From JAOUEA01 sp038249195 (GTDB lineage Bacteria > Actinomycetota > UBA4738 > HRBIN12): DNA of 64,000 bases. Shown one piece after another: positions 50,380 to 58,849 of the stretch. Location: assembly GCA_038249195.1 (NCBI GenBank), contig JBBRWM010000001.1, positions 186,001 to 250,000 on the forward strand, written 5' to 3'. Numbering within the stretch: the first letter of the stretch is position 1; each line of letters starts with the position of its first letter. The position numbers and the translations under genes were made by a program. Under the pieces are notes generated by a model. It worked only from the letters and a program-made list of their open reading frames with translations, was not told the DNA's origin and did not search any database.

Positions 50380-51492
50380 GCGGAGACCTTCGACGTCATC
50401 GTGGTGGGAGGCGGCGCCATGGGAACCGCGGCGGCGTGGAACCTGGCCCGTCGCGGCCGCCGGACCTTGGTCCTCGAGCGGTTCGGGTTCGGCCACGCCG
50501 AGGGGAGCTCCGGCGGACCGACCCGGATCTTCCGCTACGTCTACGACGTGCCTCAGTACGCCGCCATGGCGGTCGCGGCGCGCGAACCGTGGGAGGAGGT
50601 GGAGGAGGCTGCAGGGGTCAGTCTCCTGCGCACGACGGGCGGGCTCGACCTCGACCGGGTTCCCTCTGCCGCCGAGGCGCTGACGGCCGTAGGGGTTGCC
50701 TTCGAGCTCATATCCGGCTCCCAGGCGAACGAACGCTGGCCCTCGTTGCGGCTCGCCCCCGCCACGCAGGCCCTGTTCCAGGCCGACGGGGGCGTGGTGC
50801 GCGCCTCCGAGACCGTGACGGCGCTCGCCCGCCTCGCCGGGGCCGCCGGCGCGACGCTGCTGGAGGACGCCGCCGTCTCCAACGTTCGCCCCGCCGACGC
50901 CGGGGTCGAGGTCGTGACCGCGGCCGGCGACACGTTTCGCGCCCCCGTGGTCGTCGTCGCCGCGGGTCCCTGGGCGGGCGGACTGCTCCGCGGCGCCGGC
51001 GTCGACGTCGCGCTGCAGGCCAGCCAGGAGCAGGTCTCGTACTTCGCGCTGCGGGACCCGGCTCCCATGCCGACGTTGATCGACTGGGGCGCCGAGCGGC
51101 CCACCCCGCCCTACGTCGTGCCCGACCCGTGGGAGCCGGGCGCGTTCAAGGTGGGCCTGCACCGATCCGGGCCGGACGTCGACCCGGACGCTCCCCGCCT
51201 GGGGGTCGATGAAGACCGCCTGCACCGAGTGCGGGCCTACGCGGCCACGCGGATCGCTCCCCATGGCGATCTGGGCCGCACCGACACGTGCCGCTACACG
51301 AACACGCCCGACGAGGATTTCGTGCTCGATCGCGTCGGGCCGCTCGTGATCGCCTCCCCCTGCAGCGGCCACGGCTTCAAGTTCGTCCCTCTGATGGGGA
51401 TCGCGATCGCGGACCTCGCCACCGGCGGCGAACCCCCGTTCCCGCGCGAGCGCTTCCGCTCGGACCGAGCCGCGCTGCGAGTAGCCGGGTGA
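50377..51492 (+). CDS. FAD amine oxidase, sarcosine oxidase (MSOX) family
   Basis: A 371-residue flavoenzyme of the monomeric sarcosine / N-methyltryptophan oxidase class. FDVIVVGGGAMGTAAAW is the FAD-binding start; Cys305 (in TCRYTNTPDEDF) aligns with the Cys that binds FAD covalently; SGHGFKF is the family signature. It oxidises a secondary amino acid to release formaldehyde or an aldehyde plus H2O2; the exact substrate is not known. The ATG is in the right arm of the inverted repeat. It ends 8 bp before the convergent marR-like gene. Confidence 0.9.
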   Translation: MAETFDVIVVGGGAMGTAAAWNLARRGRRTLVLERFGFGHAEGSSGGPTRIFRYVYDVPQYAAMAVAAREPWEEVEEAAGVSLLRTTGGLDLDRVPSAAEALTAVGVAFELISGSQANERWPSLRLAPATQALFQADGGVVRASETVTALARLAGAAGATLLEDAAVSNVRPADAGVEVVTAAGDTFRAPVVVVAAGPWAGGLLRGAGVDVALQASQEQVSYFALRDPAPMPTLIDWGAERPTPPYVVPDPWEPGAFKVGLHRSGPDVDPDAPRLGVDEDRLHRVRAYAATRIAPHGDLGRTDTCRYTNTPDEDFVLDRVGPLVIASPCSGHGFKFVPLMGIAIADLATGGEPPFPRERFRSDRAALRVAG

Positions 51493-51500
51493 GCCGACCG

Positions 51501-51935
51501 CTATCCCACGGACCCTTCCCCGCCCGTGAGCTGGTCCAACGCCTCGCGCAACGTTTCGTAGCGGCGATCTCCGAGCACCCGCTTGGTCCGCGCCTCCAGC
51601 GACGCGACGGCCCGGCGAGCCTCTGCCGCCGCTCGGCGGCCGTGGGCGGTGAGCTTCACGATCTTCGCGCGGGCGTCCTCGGGGTCGGCCGCCCGGCGGA
51701 CGTAGCCGCGCGCCTCCAGGTCGTCGACCACCAACATCATGCCCTGCTTGGTCATGCGGGCGCGCGAGGCCAGCTCCGTCAGTCGGGTGCCGCTGCGGCG
51801 GTCGATGTGCTGGAACACCGCCAGATGACCTGCCCGGAGATCCGGATAGCCGCGCTCCTCCAGGGACAACACCAGTTCCGCCGCCAGCACCCGGTGGCCT
51901 TCGAGCAGCGATCGACCAAGATCGGCGGCGCTCAT
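51501..51935 (-). CDS. MarR-family transcriptional regulator
   Basis: A 144-residue winged-helix regulator. The recognition region is GTRLTELASRARMTKQGMMLVVDDLEARGYV, cited in two parts as LTELASRARMTKQGM and VVDDLEARGYV; DPEDARAKIVKLT forms the wing, flanked by dimerisation helices. It starts at ATG 51935; an upstream ATG at 51986 would place a palindrome inside the gene. It is divergent from the VIT-family gene, so it may control itself and that transporter through the palindrome between them. Confidence 0.88.
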   Translation of the reverse strand: MSAADLGRSLLEGHRVLAAELVLSLEERGYPDLRAGHLAVFQHIDRRSGTRLTELASRARMTKQGMMLVVDDLEARGYVRRAADPEDARAKIVKLTAHGRRAAAEARRAVASLEARTKRVLGDRRYETLREALDQLTGGEGSVG

Positions 51936-51967
51936 GGGACGCTCATCCTGCCAGCGCGACCGATGGT

Positions 51968-51984
51968 GGTCAATCAACCTGACC
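51968..51984. promoter_or_regulatory. Possible MarR operator between marR-like and VIT genes
   Basis: GGTCA-ATCAACC-TGACC is an inverted repeat of 5-bp arms with a 7-bp spacer. It lies 32 bp from the marR start and 25 bp before the VIT start, where MarR operators usually sit. The arms are short, so chance is possible. Confidence 0.4.
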
Positions 51985-51996
51985 ATCCCGTGCGTA

Positions 51997-52002
51997 TAGG
52001 CT
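51997..52002 (+). promoter_or_regulatory. -10 element of the VIT-family gene
   Basis: TAGGCT (within TATAGGCT) ends 7 nt before the GTG at 52010, fitting leaderless transcription. Confidence 0.45.
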
Positions 52003-52009
52003 GCCTCTC

Positions 52010-52825
52010 GTGACGCAGATCCAACTCCCGCCCGAGGACCGCGAGACCAAGCGCCAGCTCCCGAGCCTGCTGGACGTGCGGCGACGGCTCCGCAAGGGCA
52101 ACCGTCTCCCGTCCCACGGTCCCGAGATCGATGAGCGAACGGCCGTCGCCGGCAAGAGCGGCGCGCTGCGAGCGGCCGTGTTCGGGATGAACGACGGCCT
52201 CCTGTCGAACGCGGCGCTGATCATGGGGTTCGCGGGGGCTTCCCAGAACCGTAGCCTCATCGTGCTGGCGGGGATCTCTGGGCTGTTGGCCGGCGCGTTC
52301 TCCATGGGCGCGGGCGAGTACGTGTCCATGCGGGTACAGCGAGAGATGCTCGAACGGCTGCTCCATCTGGAACGCCACGAGCTCGAGATGGACCCTGAGA
52401 CGGAGCAGCTGGAGCTCGCGGAGATCTACCGAGGTAAGGGACTGTCGGCGGAACTCGCGGCCCAGGTCGCCGCAGAGGTCATGAAGGACCCCGCCGTGGC
52501 GCTCGACACCCATGCGCGCGAGGAGCTGGGACTCGATCCCGACGAGGGGCTGGGCTCGCCCTGGCGCGCCGCGATCTCGTCGTTCGTGATGTTCGCCGTG
52601 GGGGCCGTGATCCCGCTGTTCCCCTTCTTCTTCGCCTCCGGGCGGAGCGCCACGATCGTCTCGCTCGCCCTCACGGCGCTCGCCCTGTCGATCATGGGAG
52701 CCTTGACGTCGCTGCTCACCGGCAGGCATCCGGTCGTCTCGGCCCTGCGCCAACTCGCGATCGGCGTGGGGGCGATGGCCGTGACGTACACGATCGGTTC
52801 GCTGCTCGGCGTCACGGCGACGTGA
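52010..52825 (+). CDS. VIT/Ccc1-family iron/manganese transporter
   Basis: A 271-residue protein of the VIT1/Ccc1 family. FGMNDGLLSNAALIMGFAGA is the first-helix signature; SMGAGEYVSMRVQREM the second; a cytosolic acidic, metal-binding stretch (about 115-185) with EERL/EMDPE residues precedes three C-terminal helices. It probably moves Fe2+ or Mn2+ out of the cytosol. Start GTG 52010 (leaderless promoter). It overlaps the next GNAT gene by 4 bp. Confidence 0.9.
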   Translation: MTQIQLPPEDRETKRQLPSLLDVRRRLRKGNRLPSHGPEIDERTAVAGKSGALRAAVFGMNDGLLSNAALIMGFAGASQNRSLIVLAGISGLLAGAFSMGAGEYVSMRVQREMLERLLHLERHELEMDPETEQLELAEIYRGKGLSAELAAQVAAEVMKDPAVALDTHAREELGLDPDEGLGSPWRAAISSFVMFAVGAVIPLFPFFFASGRSATIVSLALTALALSIMGALTSLLTGRHPVVSALRQLAIGVGAMAVTYTIGSLLGVTAT

Positions 52826-53364
52826 GACGCCGGCACGCGGGCACGCGGCCCGATGGCGCCGCGAGCGTGGAGGTTCGCGACGTGGCGCCCGATGAGTACG
52901 GGGAGGCGGGCCGCGTGACCGCGGACGCGTACCGGGAGTTCGTGCGGCCCGCCGACGACGGTTGGAACCGCTACCTCGAGACGCTCGGCGACATCGCGGC
53001 GCGCGTCGGACACACGTCCGTCCTCGTGGCCGTGGAGGACACCAGCGTCGTGGGCACGGTCACGCTGGAACTGGATGCGCGCGTCGATCCCGACGAAGAC
53101 GGCGCCTTGGCCCCTCACCAGGCCCACATCCGGATGCTCGGCGTGAGCCCGCAGGCGCGTGGGCGCGGCATCGCTCGAGCGCTCATGGCGGCGTGCGAAT
53201 CGCGCGCATCGGACGCGGGACGCACCCTGATGACCCTCAACACCACCGAACGGATGCAGACCGCCCAGCACATGTATGAGGCGATGGGCTACGAGCGCGG
53301 CGAGGACCGGGTGTTCCCGGACGGGTTCGTGCTCCTCAGCTACGCGAAGCACCTAACCCGGTAG
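52822..53364 (+). CDS. GNAT-family N-acetyltransferase
   Basis: A 180-residue acetyltransferase. The acetyl-CoA loop is in LGVSPQARGRGIARALM, with VVGTVTLELD before it and the C-terminal YEAMGYER strand. Substrate unknown. It overlaps the VIT gene (4 bp), so the pair is cotranscribed. It ends 4 bp before the convergent ABC exporter. Confidence 0.87.
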   Translation: MRRRHAGTRPDGAASVEVRDVAPDEYGEAGRVTADAYREFVRPADDGWNRYLETLGDIAARVGHTSVLVAVEDTSVVGTVTLELDARVDPDEDGALAPHQAHIRMLGVSPQARGRGIARALMAACESRASDAGRTLMTLNTTERMQTAQHMYEAMGYERGEDRVFPDGFVLLSYAKHLTR

Positions 53365-53368
53365 CCGC

Positions 53369-55336
53369 TCACGCGGGACCGGGCGGGACGACCTCCCCCG
53401 TGCGCAACAGCAGGCCGTCTTCCAGCTCCGCCTCCACCAACCCGCCCCTGAACTGCTGTTCGTACAGCTGCGCGTAGAGGCCCCCCCGCTTCAGGAGCTC
53501 TTCGTGCGTGCCGCGTTCCGTCACGCGTCCGCGGTCGATCACGAAGATGACGTCGGCCTTCAAGATCGTGGACAGGCGGTGCGCGATCGCGATCGTCGTT
53601 CGGCCCTGCATGAGTGGCTCGAGGGCCGACTGCACCAAACGCTCGGACGTGGTGTCGAGGGACGAGGTGGCTTCGTCGAGGATCAGGATCCTGGGATCCT
53701 TCAGGACCACGCGCGCGATCGCAAGTCGCTGTTTCTCACCGCCGGAGAGCTTGTACCCGCGCTCGCCCACGATCGTGTCGTAGCGCTCCGGCAGCTCCGT
53801 GATGCGCTCGTGGATGTTCGCCGCGCGTGCCGCCGTCTCCATCTCCTCCTGGGTGGAGGTGGGCCGCCCGTACATGAGGTTGCGCCGGATCGTGGTGTGG
53901 AACAGGTAGGTCTCCTGCGTCACCACGCCGATCATCTCGCCGAGGGATTCCAGGGCGTAGCTCCGCACGTCGAGGTCGTCGATGAGCACGCGGCCCTGCT
54001 GGACGTCGTAGAGCCGCGGCACGAGGTAGGTCACCGTGGTCTTTCCGGCGCCACTCGGGCCGACCAGGGCCGCGAGCTGCCCAGGAGCGATCTCCAGGCT
54101 GACGTCATCCAGCGTCCACTCGCGGGGCGCCTCGTTGGCGAGTGCGAGGTCCTCGGGAGCCAGCGAGGTCTCATCCGGCGGTACCTCGTAGCGGAACCGG
54201 ACGTGATCCATGACGACCTTGCCCCGTATGGTCGAGAGGTCGGGCTTGACGGCGTCGGGGGGATCCTCGAGCTCGTGGTCCATGTCTAGGTACTCGAAGA
54301 TGCGGTCGAAGAGCGCGAACGAGGACTGCACCTCGGTGGAGACCTGCAGCATCGATCCGATCGGGAAGAAGAGGCGGGACTGCAGCGTGGTGAACCCGAC
54401 GAGCGTGCCGTAGAGGATGGGGTTGGCGGGGTGGCCGCTGTTCACCCACCCGGCCACGAGGTAGACGAGCGCCGGCGTGATCGAGAAGAAGGTCCCCACG
54501 ACGGCGAAGAACGAGCGACCGATCATGGTCTGGCGGATCTGCAATCCGGTGAGCCGTTCGTTCTCTTCGTTGAACCGGCCGATCTCGTGACGCTGGCGCC
54601 CGAACGACTTGGACAGCAAGATCCCGCTCACGCTGAGCGTCTCTTCGGTGATCGACGTCATGTCCGCCATGGTGCGCTGTGTGCTGGTCGCCACGACGCG
54701 GCGCGCCCGGCCGACCTTCACCGTGAGCCACAGGAACAACGGCAAGAGCGCCAGCGACAGGAGGGTGAGGGGCACCGAGAGGATCAGCATCGCGATGAGC
54801 GTGCTGGCGATCGTGACGACGTTCGCGAGGACGTTGGAGGCCGTGTCCGTGACCACGGTCTGCACGCCGCCGACGTCGTTGGCGAGCCGGGATTGGATCT
54901 CGCCCGTGCGCGTGGTGGTGAAGAACCGAAGGGGCATGAACTGCAGGTGGGAATACAGGGAGTTGCGGAGATCCTGCATCACGCGCAGCCCCACGAGGTT
55001 CGCGTAGTAGGTCTGCCCGATGCCGATGATGCTCGTGACGACCGGGATCGCGATCATGAACGCCACGTACCGGTAGAGCAAGGGAAGGTTGGGGCAAGCA
55101 GCGCCGGCGCAGGATCCGGGCGGATTGCCGAAGAGGGCGTCGTTGAACACCTTCACGATCAGGAGCGGATTGATCACGCCCAGGCCGGAGGTGATGACGA
55201 TCGCCACCGCGACCAAGCCGACCTTGGCACGGTACGGACGGAACGTGGCCACGACGCGACGCACCGTCGCGCGGTCGACCGGCCGCTGATCCTCGGGCCC
55301 GGGCGGCACCGCGTAGAACCCCCGATGTCGACCCAT
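53369..55336 (-). CDS. ABC exporter half-transporter (permease fused to ATPase)
   Basis: A 655-residue exporter: six helices (about 40-330) then an ATPase with Walker A GPSGAGKTT, Q-loop VTQETYLFH, signature LSGGEKQR, Walker B ILILDEATSSLD and switch His in IAHRLS. A 22-residue insertion with DETSLAPEDLALA precedes the Walker region. The pattern (MsbA/LmrA-like half-transporter) suggests lipid or drug efflux as a homodimer. Start ATG 55336 lies 6 nt after TATGCT. No partner half is nearby. Confidence 0.93.
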   Translation of the reverse strand: MGRHRGFYAVPPGPEDQRPVDRATVRRVVATFRPYRAKVGLVAVAIVITSGLGVINPLLIVKVFNDALFGNPPGSCAGAACPNLPLLYRYVAFMIAIPVVTSIIGIGQTYYANLVGLRVMQDLRNSLYSHLQFMPLRFFTTTRTGEIQSRLANDVGGVQTVVTDTASNVLANVVTIASTLIAMLILSVPLTLLSLALLPLFLWLTVKVGRARRVVATSTQRTMADMTSITEETLSVSGILLSKSFGRQRHEIGRFNEENERLTGLQIRQTMIGRSFFAVVGTFFSITPALVYLVAGWVNSGHPANPILYGTLVGFTTLQSRLFFPIGSMLQVSTEVQSSFALFDRIFEYLDMDHELEDPPDAVKPDLSTIRGKVVMDHVRFRYEVPPDETSLAPEDLALANEAPREWTLDDVSLEIAPGQLAALVGPSGAGKTTVTYLVPRLYDVQQGRVLIDDLDVRSYALESLGEMIGVVTQETYLFHTTIRRNLMYGRPTSTQEEMETAARAANIHERITELPERYDTIVGERGYKLSGGEKQRLAIARVVLKDPRILILDEATSSLDTTSERLVQSALEPLMQGRTTIAIAHRLSTILKADVIFVIDRGRVTERGTHEELLKRGGLYAQLYEQQFRGGLVEAELEDGLLLRTGEVVPPGPA

Positions 55337-55342
55337 CCGCCC

Positions 55343-55348
55343 AGCATA
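55343..55348 (-). promoter_or_regulatory. -10 element of the ABC exporter gene
   Basis: TATGCT on the minus strand ends 6 nt before the ATG at 55336, predicting a leaderless message. It lies in the 25-bp gap after the UDG stop. Confidence 0.5.
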
Positions 55349-55361
55349 CGGGCGCCCTGTG

Positions 55362-56066
55362 CTACGCCTTGCGCGCGCGGATCCCCGCCAGATCGCAGGC
55401 CCGCGCCATCACCGCGTCCATCATGGGCGGGGTCAACTTGCCCGTGAACGTGTTCTGCTGGCTCGGATGGAAGCAGCCGAGTAGGACGTACGGACCGGCC
55501 GTGGTTTCCGCGCCGTGGGCGAATCGGGGCTTTGGTCGCACGGGGTCGCCGAGGGTCGCCACCGCGCGCAGCGCGCCGTCCCACGCGAAGGAGCCCAAGG
55601 CCACGAGCACGCGCAGCCGGCCCAGCGCGGCGAGCTCTCGCTCCAGGAACGGCAAGCAGCGGTCGCGCTCCTGCGGCGAGGGCTTGTTGGCGGGGGGCGC
55701 GCAACGGTTCACCGCCGTGACATAGGCGTCGTTCAGCCTCAGGCCGTCGTCGCGCGCCGAGCTCGTCGGCTGGTTCGCGAGGCCCGTTCGGTGCAGCGAG
55801 GCGTACAGGAACTCCCCCGAGCGGTCCCCCGTGAAGACCCGGCCCGTTCGATTCCCCCCGTGCGCGGCCGGAGCCAGCCCGAGGATCAGCACGCGGGCGG
55901 ACGGATCTCCGAACCCCGGCACCGGCCTGCCCCAGTACTCCTGGTCCGCGAATCGCGCGACCTTCACTCGCGCCACCTCCTCTCGCCACGCCACGAGCCG
56001 GGGGCACGCGCGGCATGACGTGACCTCGCGCCCGATCGCCGCGAGCATCGTGGGGGATGCGTTCAT
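55362..56066 (-). CDS. Family 5 uracil-DNA glycosylase (UdgB-like)
   Basis: A 234-residue repair enzyme that removes uracil and deaminated bases from DNA. Fe-S cluster cysteines: Cys18 and Cys21 (CRACPRL) plus two in NRCAPPANKP and RDRCLPF. Active-site blocks GLAPAAHGGNRTGRVFTGD and HPSQQNTFTGKL are those of family 5, whose motif 1 has no Asp/Asn for water activation (here GLAPAA). The start ATG 56066 overlaps the ABC-F stop (ATGA). Confidence 0.92.
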   Translation of the reverse strand: MNASPTMLAAIGREVTSCRACPRLVAWREEVARVKVARFADQEYWGRPVPGFGDPSARVLILGLAPAAHGGNRTGRVFTGDRSGEFLYASLHRTGLANQPTSSARDDGLRLNDAYVTAVNRCAPPANKPSPQERDRCLPFLERELAALGRLRVLVALGSFAWDGALRAVATLGDPVRPKPRFAHGAETTAGPYVLLGCFHPSQQNTFTGKLTPPMMDAVMARACDLAGIRARKA

Positions 56067-57706
56067 CGCTCCCGGGCCTCGCGGGGCCGCGCCGCGGCCC
56101 ACTCGTCGAAGCTCCCCGGCGAGGACGTGACCGAGCCATCCCGGACCGCAACGATCCGGTCGGGGATCCGGTCGAGGAGGTAGCGGTCGTGTGAGATCAC
56201 GATCGCCGTGCCGTCATAGGACTCCAGCACGCCCTCGAGGACCTCCATGCTCTCGATGTCGAGGTGGTTCGTGGGTTCGTCCAACAGGAGGCAGTTCGCG
56301 CCGCTGAGCATCAACAGGCAGAGCTGGAGGCGCGTGCGCTCGCCCCCGCTCAGGGTTCCCACCGGCTGGCGCATCTGGTCGTAGCGGAACAGGAAGCGGG
56401 CCAGAAGCGATACCGCCTCCTCCTCGTACATCGCCTTGGCGTTGCGGATGGACTCGATGGGCGTGAGGTGGGGAGGCTCGGTCTCGTGCCCTTGGGCGAG
56501 GTAGCCGAACTGGACCGTGGGGCCCGCCCATCGTTCGCCCGCGCTCGGCGCGAGCCGGCCCGCCAGGACCGAGCCGAGCACGGACTTGCCCGACCCATTG
56601 GCCCCGATCACGCCGATGCGTTCGCCGCGGTACACGGTGAGGGAGACGTCGAGCAGGACCGGGTCGTCGTCGAAGGTGAGGCTCACGTCCCGCAGGTCCA
56701 CGATCTTGTTGCCGCCCCGTTGGGCGCTGCGCATCGACAGGGCGATCTTGCGACGTTCGAAGACGGGCCGCTCGACCGCGTCCATCCGCCCGATGCGCCG
56801 CTGCATGTTCCGCGCGTGGATGATGTGGCTCTTGTTGACCACGATGCTCGCCCACAGCTCGAACCGTGCGATGGCCTCCTCCAGGCGAGCGATCTCCTTC
56901 TGCTGGGTCACGTGCTGCTGCTGCTGCCGCTTCAGCGCGATCTCCTTGGCCACGGCGAACGCGCTGTAGTTGCCCGGCCACAACGAGAGGCGCCCGCCGT
57001 CGAGCTCAGCGATCTGCGACACGGTCTCGTCCAGGAGGTATCGATCGTGCGAGACCGTGACCACGGCCCCGGGGAACCCGGCCACCAACGCCTCGAGTTG
57101 CGCGCGCCGATCCGCGTCGAGGTGCGTCTCCGGCTCATCGAGCAGGAGGAGGCCGGGCTGGCGGATGAGGCACGCCGCGAGCGCCACGAGTTTGCGCTGA
57201 CCGCCCGAGAGCGCCGTCGTCGGCAATGTGAGGTCGGGCGCATCGAACCCGAGCGAACGCAGCAACGCCTCCGCCTCGCCCGCGAGTCCCGCCCCACCCG
57301 CCGCCACCCATCGATCGAGGAGCTCCCGCTGACGGGTGAGGACGCGATCCATCCTGTCCAGATCGGCGACGACCTCGGGCCGAGCCAGATCCGCCTCCAC
57401 CGCGCGCAGCTCGGCGTCAAAGGACCCCGCCTCGGGCCGCGCGGACAGCACGGTCTGCACGGGTGTGCGCTCGTCGCCATCGGGGTTCTGTTCGAGGTAG
57501 GCGGTGACGAGCCCCTTGCGCCGGGCGACCTCCCCGGCGTTGGGGGCCTCCAGATCCGCGAGGATCCTGAGCACCGTCGACTTGCCCGCGCCGTTCGGCC
57601 CCACGATCCCGATGCGCGCCCCCTCGCCCACATCGAGGTCCACGCCCCGTAGCACCGGCCACGACCCGAAGGACTTCTCCACGCCGACGAGGCCGACGAC
57701 GGTCAT
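56063..57706 (-). CDS. ABC-F family ATPase
   Basis: A 547-residue soluble protein with two ATPase cassettes: Walker A GPNGAGKST and GANGSGKS, signatures LSGGQRKL and LSGGERTR, and Walker B LLLDEPETHLD and LLLDEPTNHLD. A basic linker rich in Gln/Lys (KRQQQQHVTQQKE) joins them. No membrane domain exists, so it acts in translation or antibiotic protection at the ribosome rather than in transport. Which subfamily cannot be told here. ATG 57706 overlaps the upstream GNAT gene. Confidence 0.92.
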   Translation of the reverse strand: MTVVGLVGVEKSFGSWPVLRGVDLDVGEGARIGIVGPNGAGKSTVLRILADLEAPNAGEVARRKGLVTAYLEQNPDGDERTPVQTVLSARPEAGSFDAELRAVEADLARPEVVADLDRMDRVLTRQRELLDRWVAAGGAGLAGEAEALLRSLGFDAPDLTLPTTALSGGQRKLVALAACLIRQPGLLLLDEPETHLDADRRAQLEALVAGFPGAVVTVSHDRYLLDETVSQIAELDGGRLSLWPGNYSAFAVAKEIALKRQQQQHVTQQKEIARLEEAIARFELWASIVVNKSHIIHARNMQRRIGRMDAVERPVFERRKIALSMRSAQRGGNKIVDLRDVSLTFDDDPVLLDVSLTVYRGERIGVIGANGSGKSVLGSVLAGRLAPSAGERWAGPTVQFGYLAQGHETEPPHLTPIESIRNAKAMYEEEAVSLLARFLFRYDQMRQPVGTLSGGERTRLQLCLLMLSGANCLLLDEPTNHLDIESMEVLEGVLESYDGTAIVISHDRYLLDRIPDRIVAVRDGSVTSSPGSFDEWAAARPREARER

Positions 57707-58380
57707 GGCAGGGCGTTGAGCTCGCGCAAGGAAACCGATCCCGGCTCCGCCGCGAGCCAGCGTTCGAGGTTCGCCTTCCGCACGGGCCATTCGCGGTCCA
57801 GCATCGAGAACCATGCCGTGTCTCGGTTGCGACCCTTGACGATCATGTGCTGTCGGAACACGCCCTCGAACGTGAACCCGAGGCGGAGGGCCGCCGCCCG
57901 AGAGCGCGCGTTGAGCGCGTCGCACTTCCACTCCACCCTTCGGTTCCCGAGCTCGTCGAACGCGCGCGTGAGCAGGAGCCCAACCGCCTCGGTGTTGACC
58001 CGTGTTCGCTGCGCGTCGGGCCCGTACCAGATGTGCCCGAGCTCCACGTGGCACATCGCGGTGTCCACGTTGAGGTAGCTCACGATGCCGACCGGCCTCG
58101 CGCGCGTCCGGTCGATCACGGCGTAGAAGCGCGGGTCCTCGGAATCAGCGATCTCCGCGAGCCACATCTGCATCGACCGCTCGTCGTCGAAGGGACCGTA
58201 CGACAGGTACGTCCACACGGCGTCGCGCTCGGGACTGCCGTGGGCGGCGGCGAACAGGCCCGCCGTGTGCTCGGCGGGCTCGAGCTGGACGAGCGAGACC
58301 CAGGTCCCCGCCATGGAGGCGGCCGACGGCGCGAGAGCCGGCGTCGGATCGACGCTCTCTCCGAGGGGCAGATCGTTCAC
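57703..58380 (-). CDS. RimJ/RimL-type GNAT acetyltransferase
   Basis: A 225-residue GNAT protein of the RimJ/L-like type with conserved HVELGHIWYGPDAQRTRVNTEA (quoted up to 20: HVELGHIWYGPDAQR) and AALRLGFTFEGVFRQHM near the C-terminus. These enzymes acetylate N-termini or small molecules; the substrate is unknown. It is the first gene of the GNAT-ABC-F-UDG run and starts 67 bp from the next gene. GGAG is 7-8 nt before the ATG. Confidence 0.87.
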   Translation of the reverse strand: MNDLPLGESVDPTPALAPSAASMAGTWVSLVQLEPAEHTAGLFAAAHGSPERDAVWTYLSYGPFDDERSMQMWLAEIADSEDPRFYAVIDRTRARPVGIVSYLNVDTAMCHVELGHIWYGPDAQRTRVNTEAVGLLLTRAFDELGNRRVEWKCDALNARSRAAALRLGFTFEGVFRQHMIVKGRNRDTAWFSMLDREWPVRKANLERWLAAEPGSVSLRELNALP

Positions 58381-58447
58381 TCACTCGCTCCGATGCGGTC
58401 GGGGCCTGGACGGACTGAAGGCTACCCGCGACGGAGCGCCGCCCGGC

Positions 58448-58849
58448 TCAGGTTCGCAGCTCGTGGAACCTTCGCTCCGCCGCCGCGAACGGCATCAACG
58501 GATCCATCAACGACTCCACGCTGGCCAGCAGCCCCTCGAAGCCGCCGAGGTCCGGCGCCTCCTCGCGGAGCCGCTTCGCGAGGAGCAGGCCTTCTCGAAG
58601 GCCGTCTTCGCACGGCCCCCACGCCGACTCCAGGGGAGGGCGTCGCCAGGCCGGCATGCGCGCGAGTGCGCGATCCAGGCCGGCCTCGTAGTCCAGCAAG
58701 GCGTCGGGGAGCGGGCGACCGGCCATCCGCGTGGTGGGCATGCACTCGGTGAGCGCCGCCTTGGCGCGCTCGACGTCCGCGAGGACCTCCAGAAAGGCGG
58801 TGCGGGTCGCGGCGAGCTCTTCCGGAAGCCGTCGGCGGCGGAAGATCAC
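58448..58849 (-). CDS. Uncharacterised 133-residue helical protein
   Basis: Not recognised. It starts at GTG 58849 overlapping the GDPD stop (GTGA), so it is cotranscribed with nth and GDPD. The sequence is mostly helical and charged, with IFRRRRLPEELAATR at the start and FHELRT at the end. It has no signal peptide, membrane helix or Cys/His cluster (two scattered Cys). Leu/Ala/Glu-rich heptads around residues 10-30 and 85-115 may form a helical bundle. The real start could be further in. Confidence 0.6.
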   Translation of the reverse strand: MIFRRRRLPEELAATRTAFLEVLADVERAKAALTECMPTTRMAGRPLPDALLDYEAGLDRALARMPAWRRPPLESAWGPCEDGLREGLLLAKRLREEAPDLGGFEGLLASVESLMDPLMPFAAAERRFHELRT

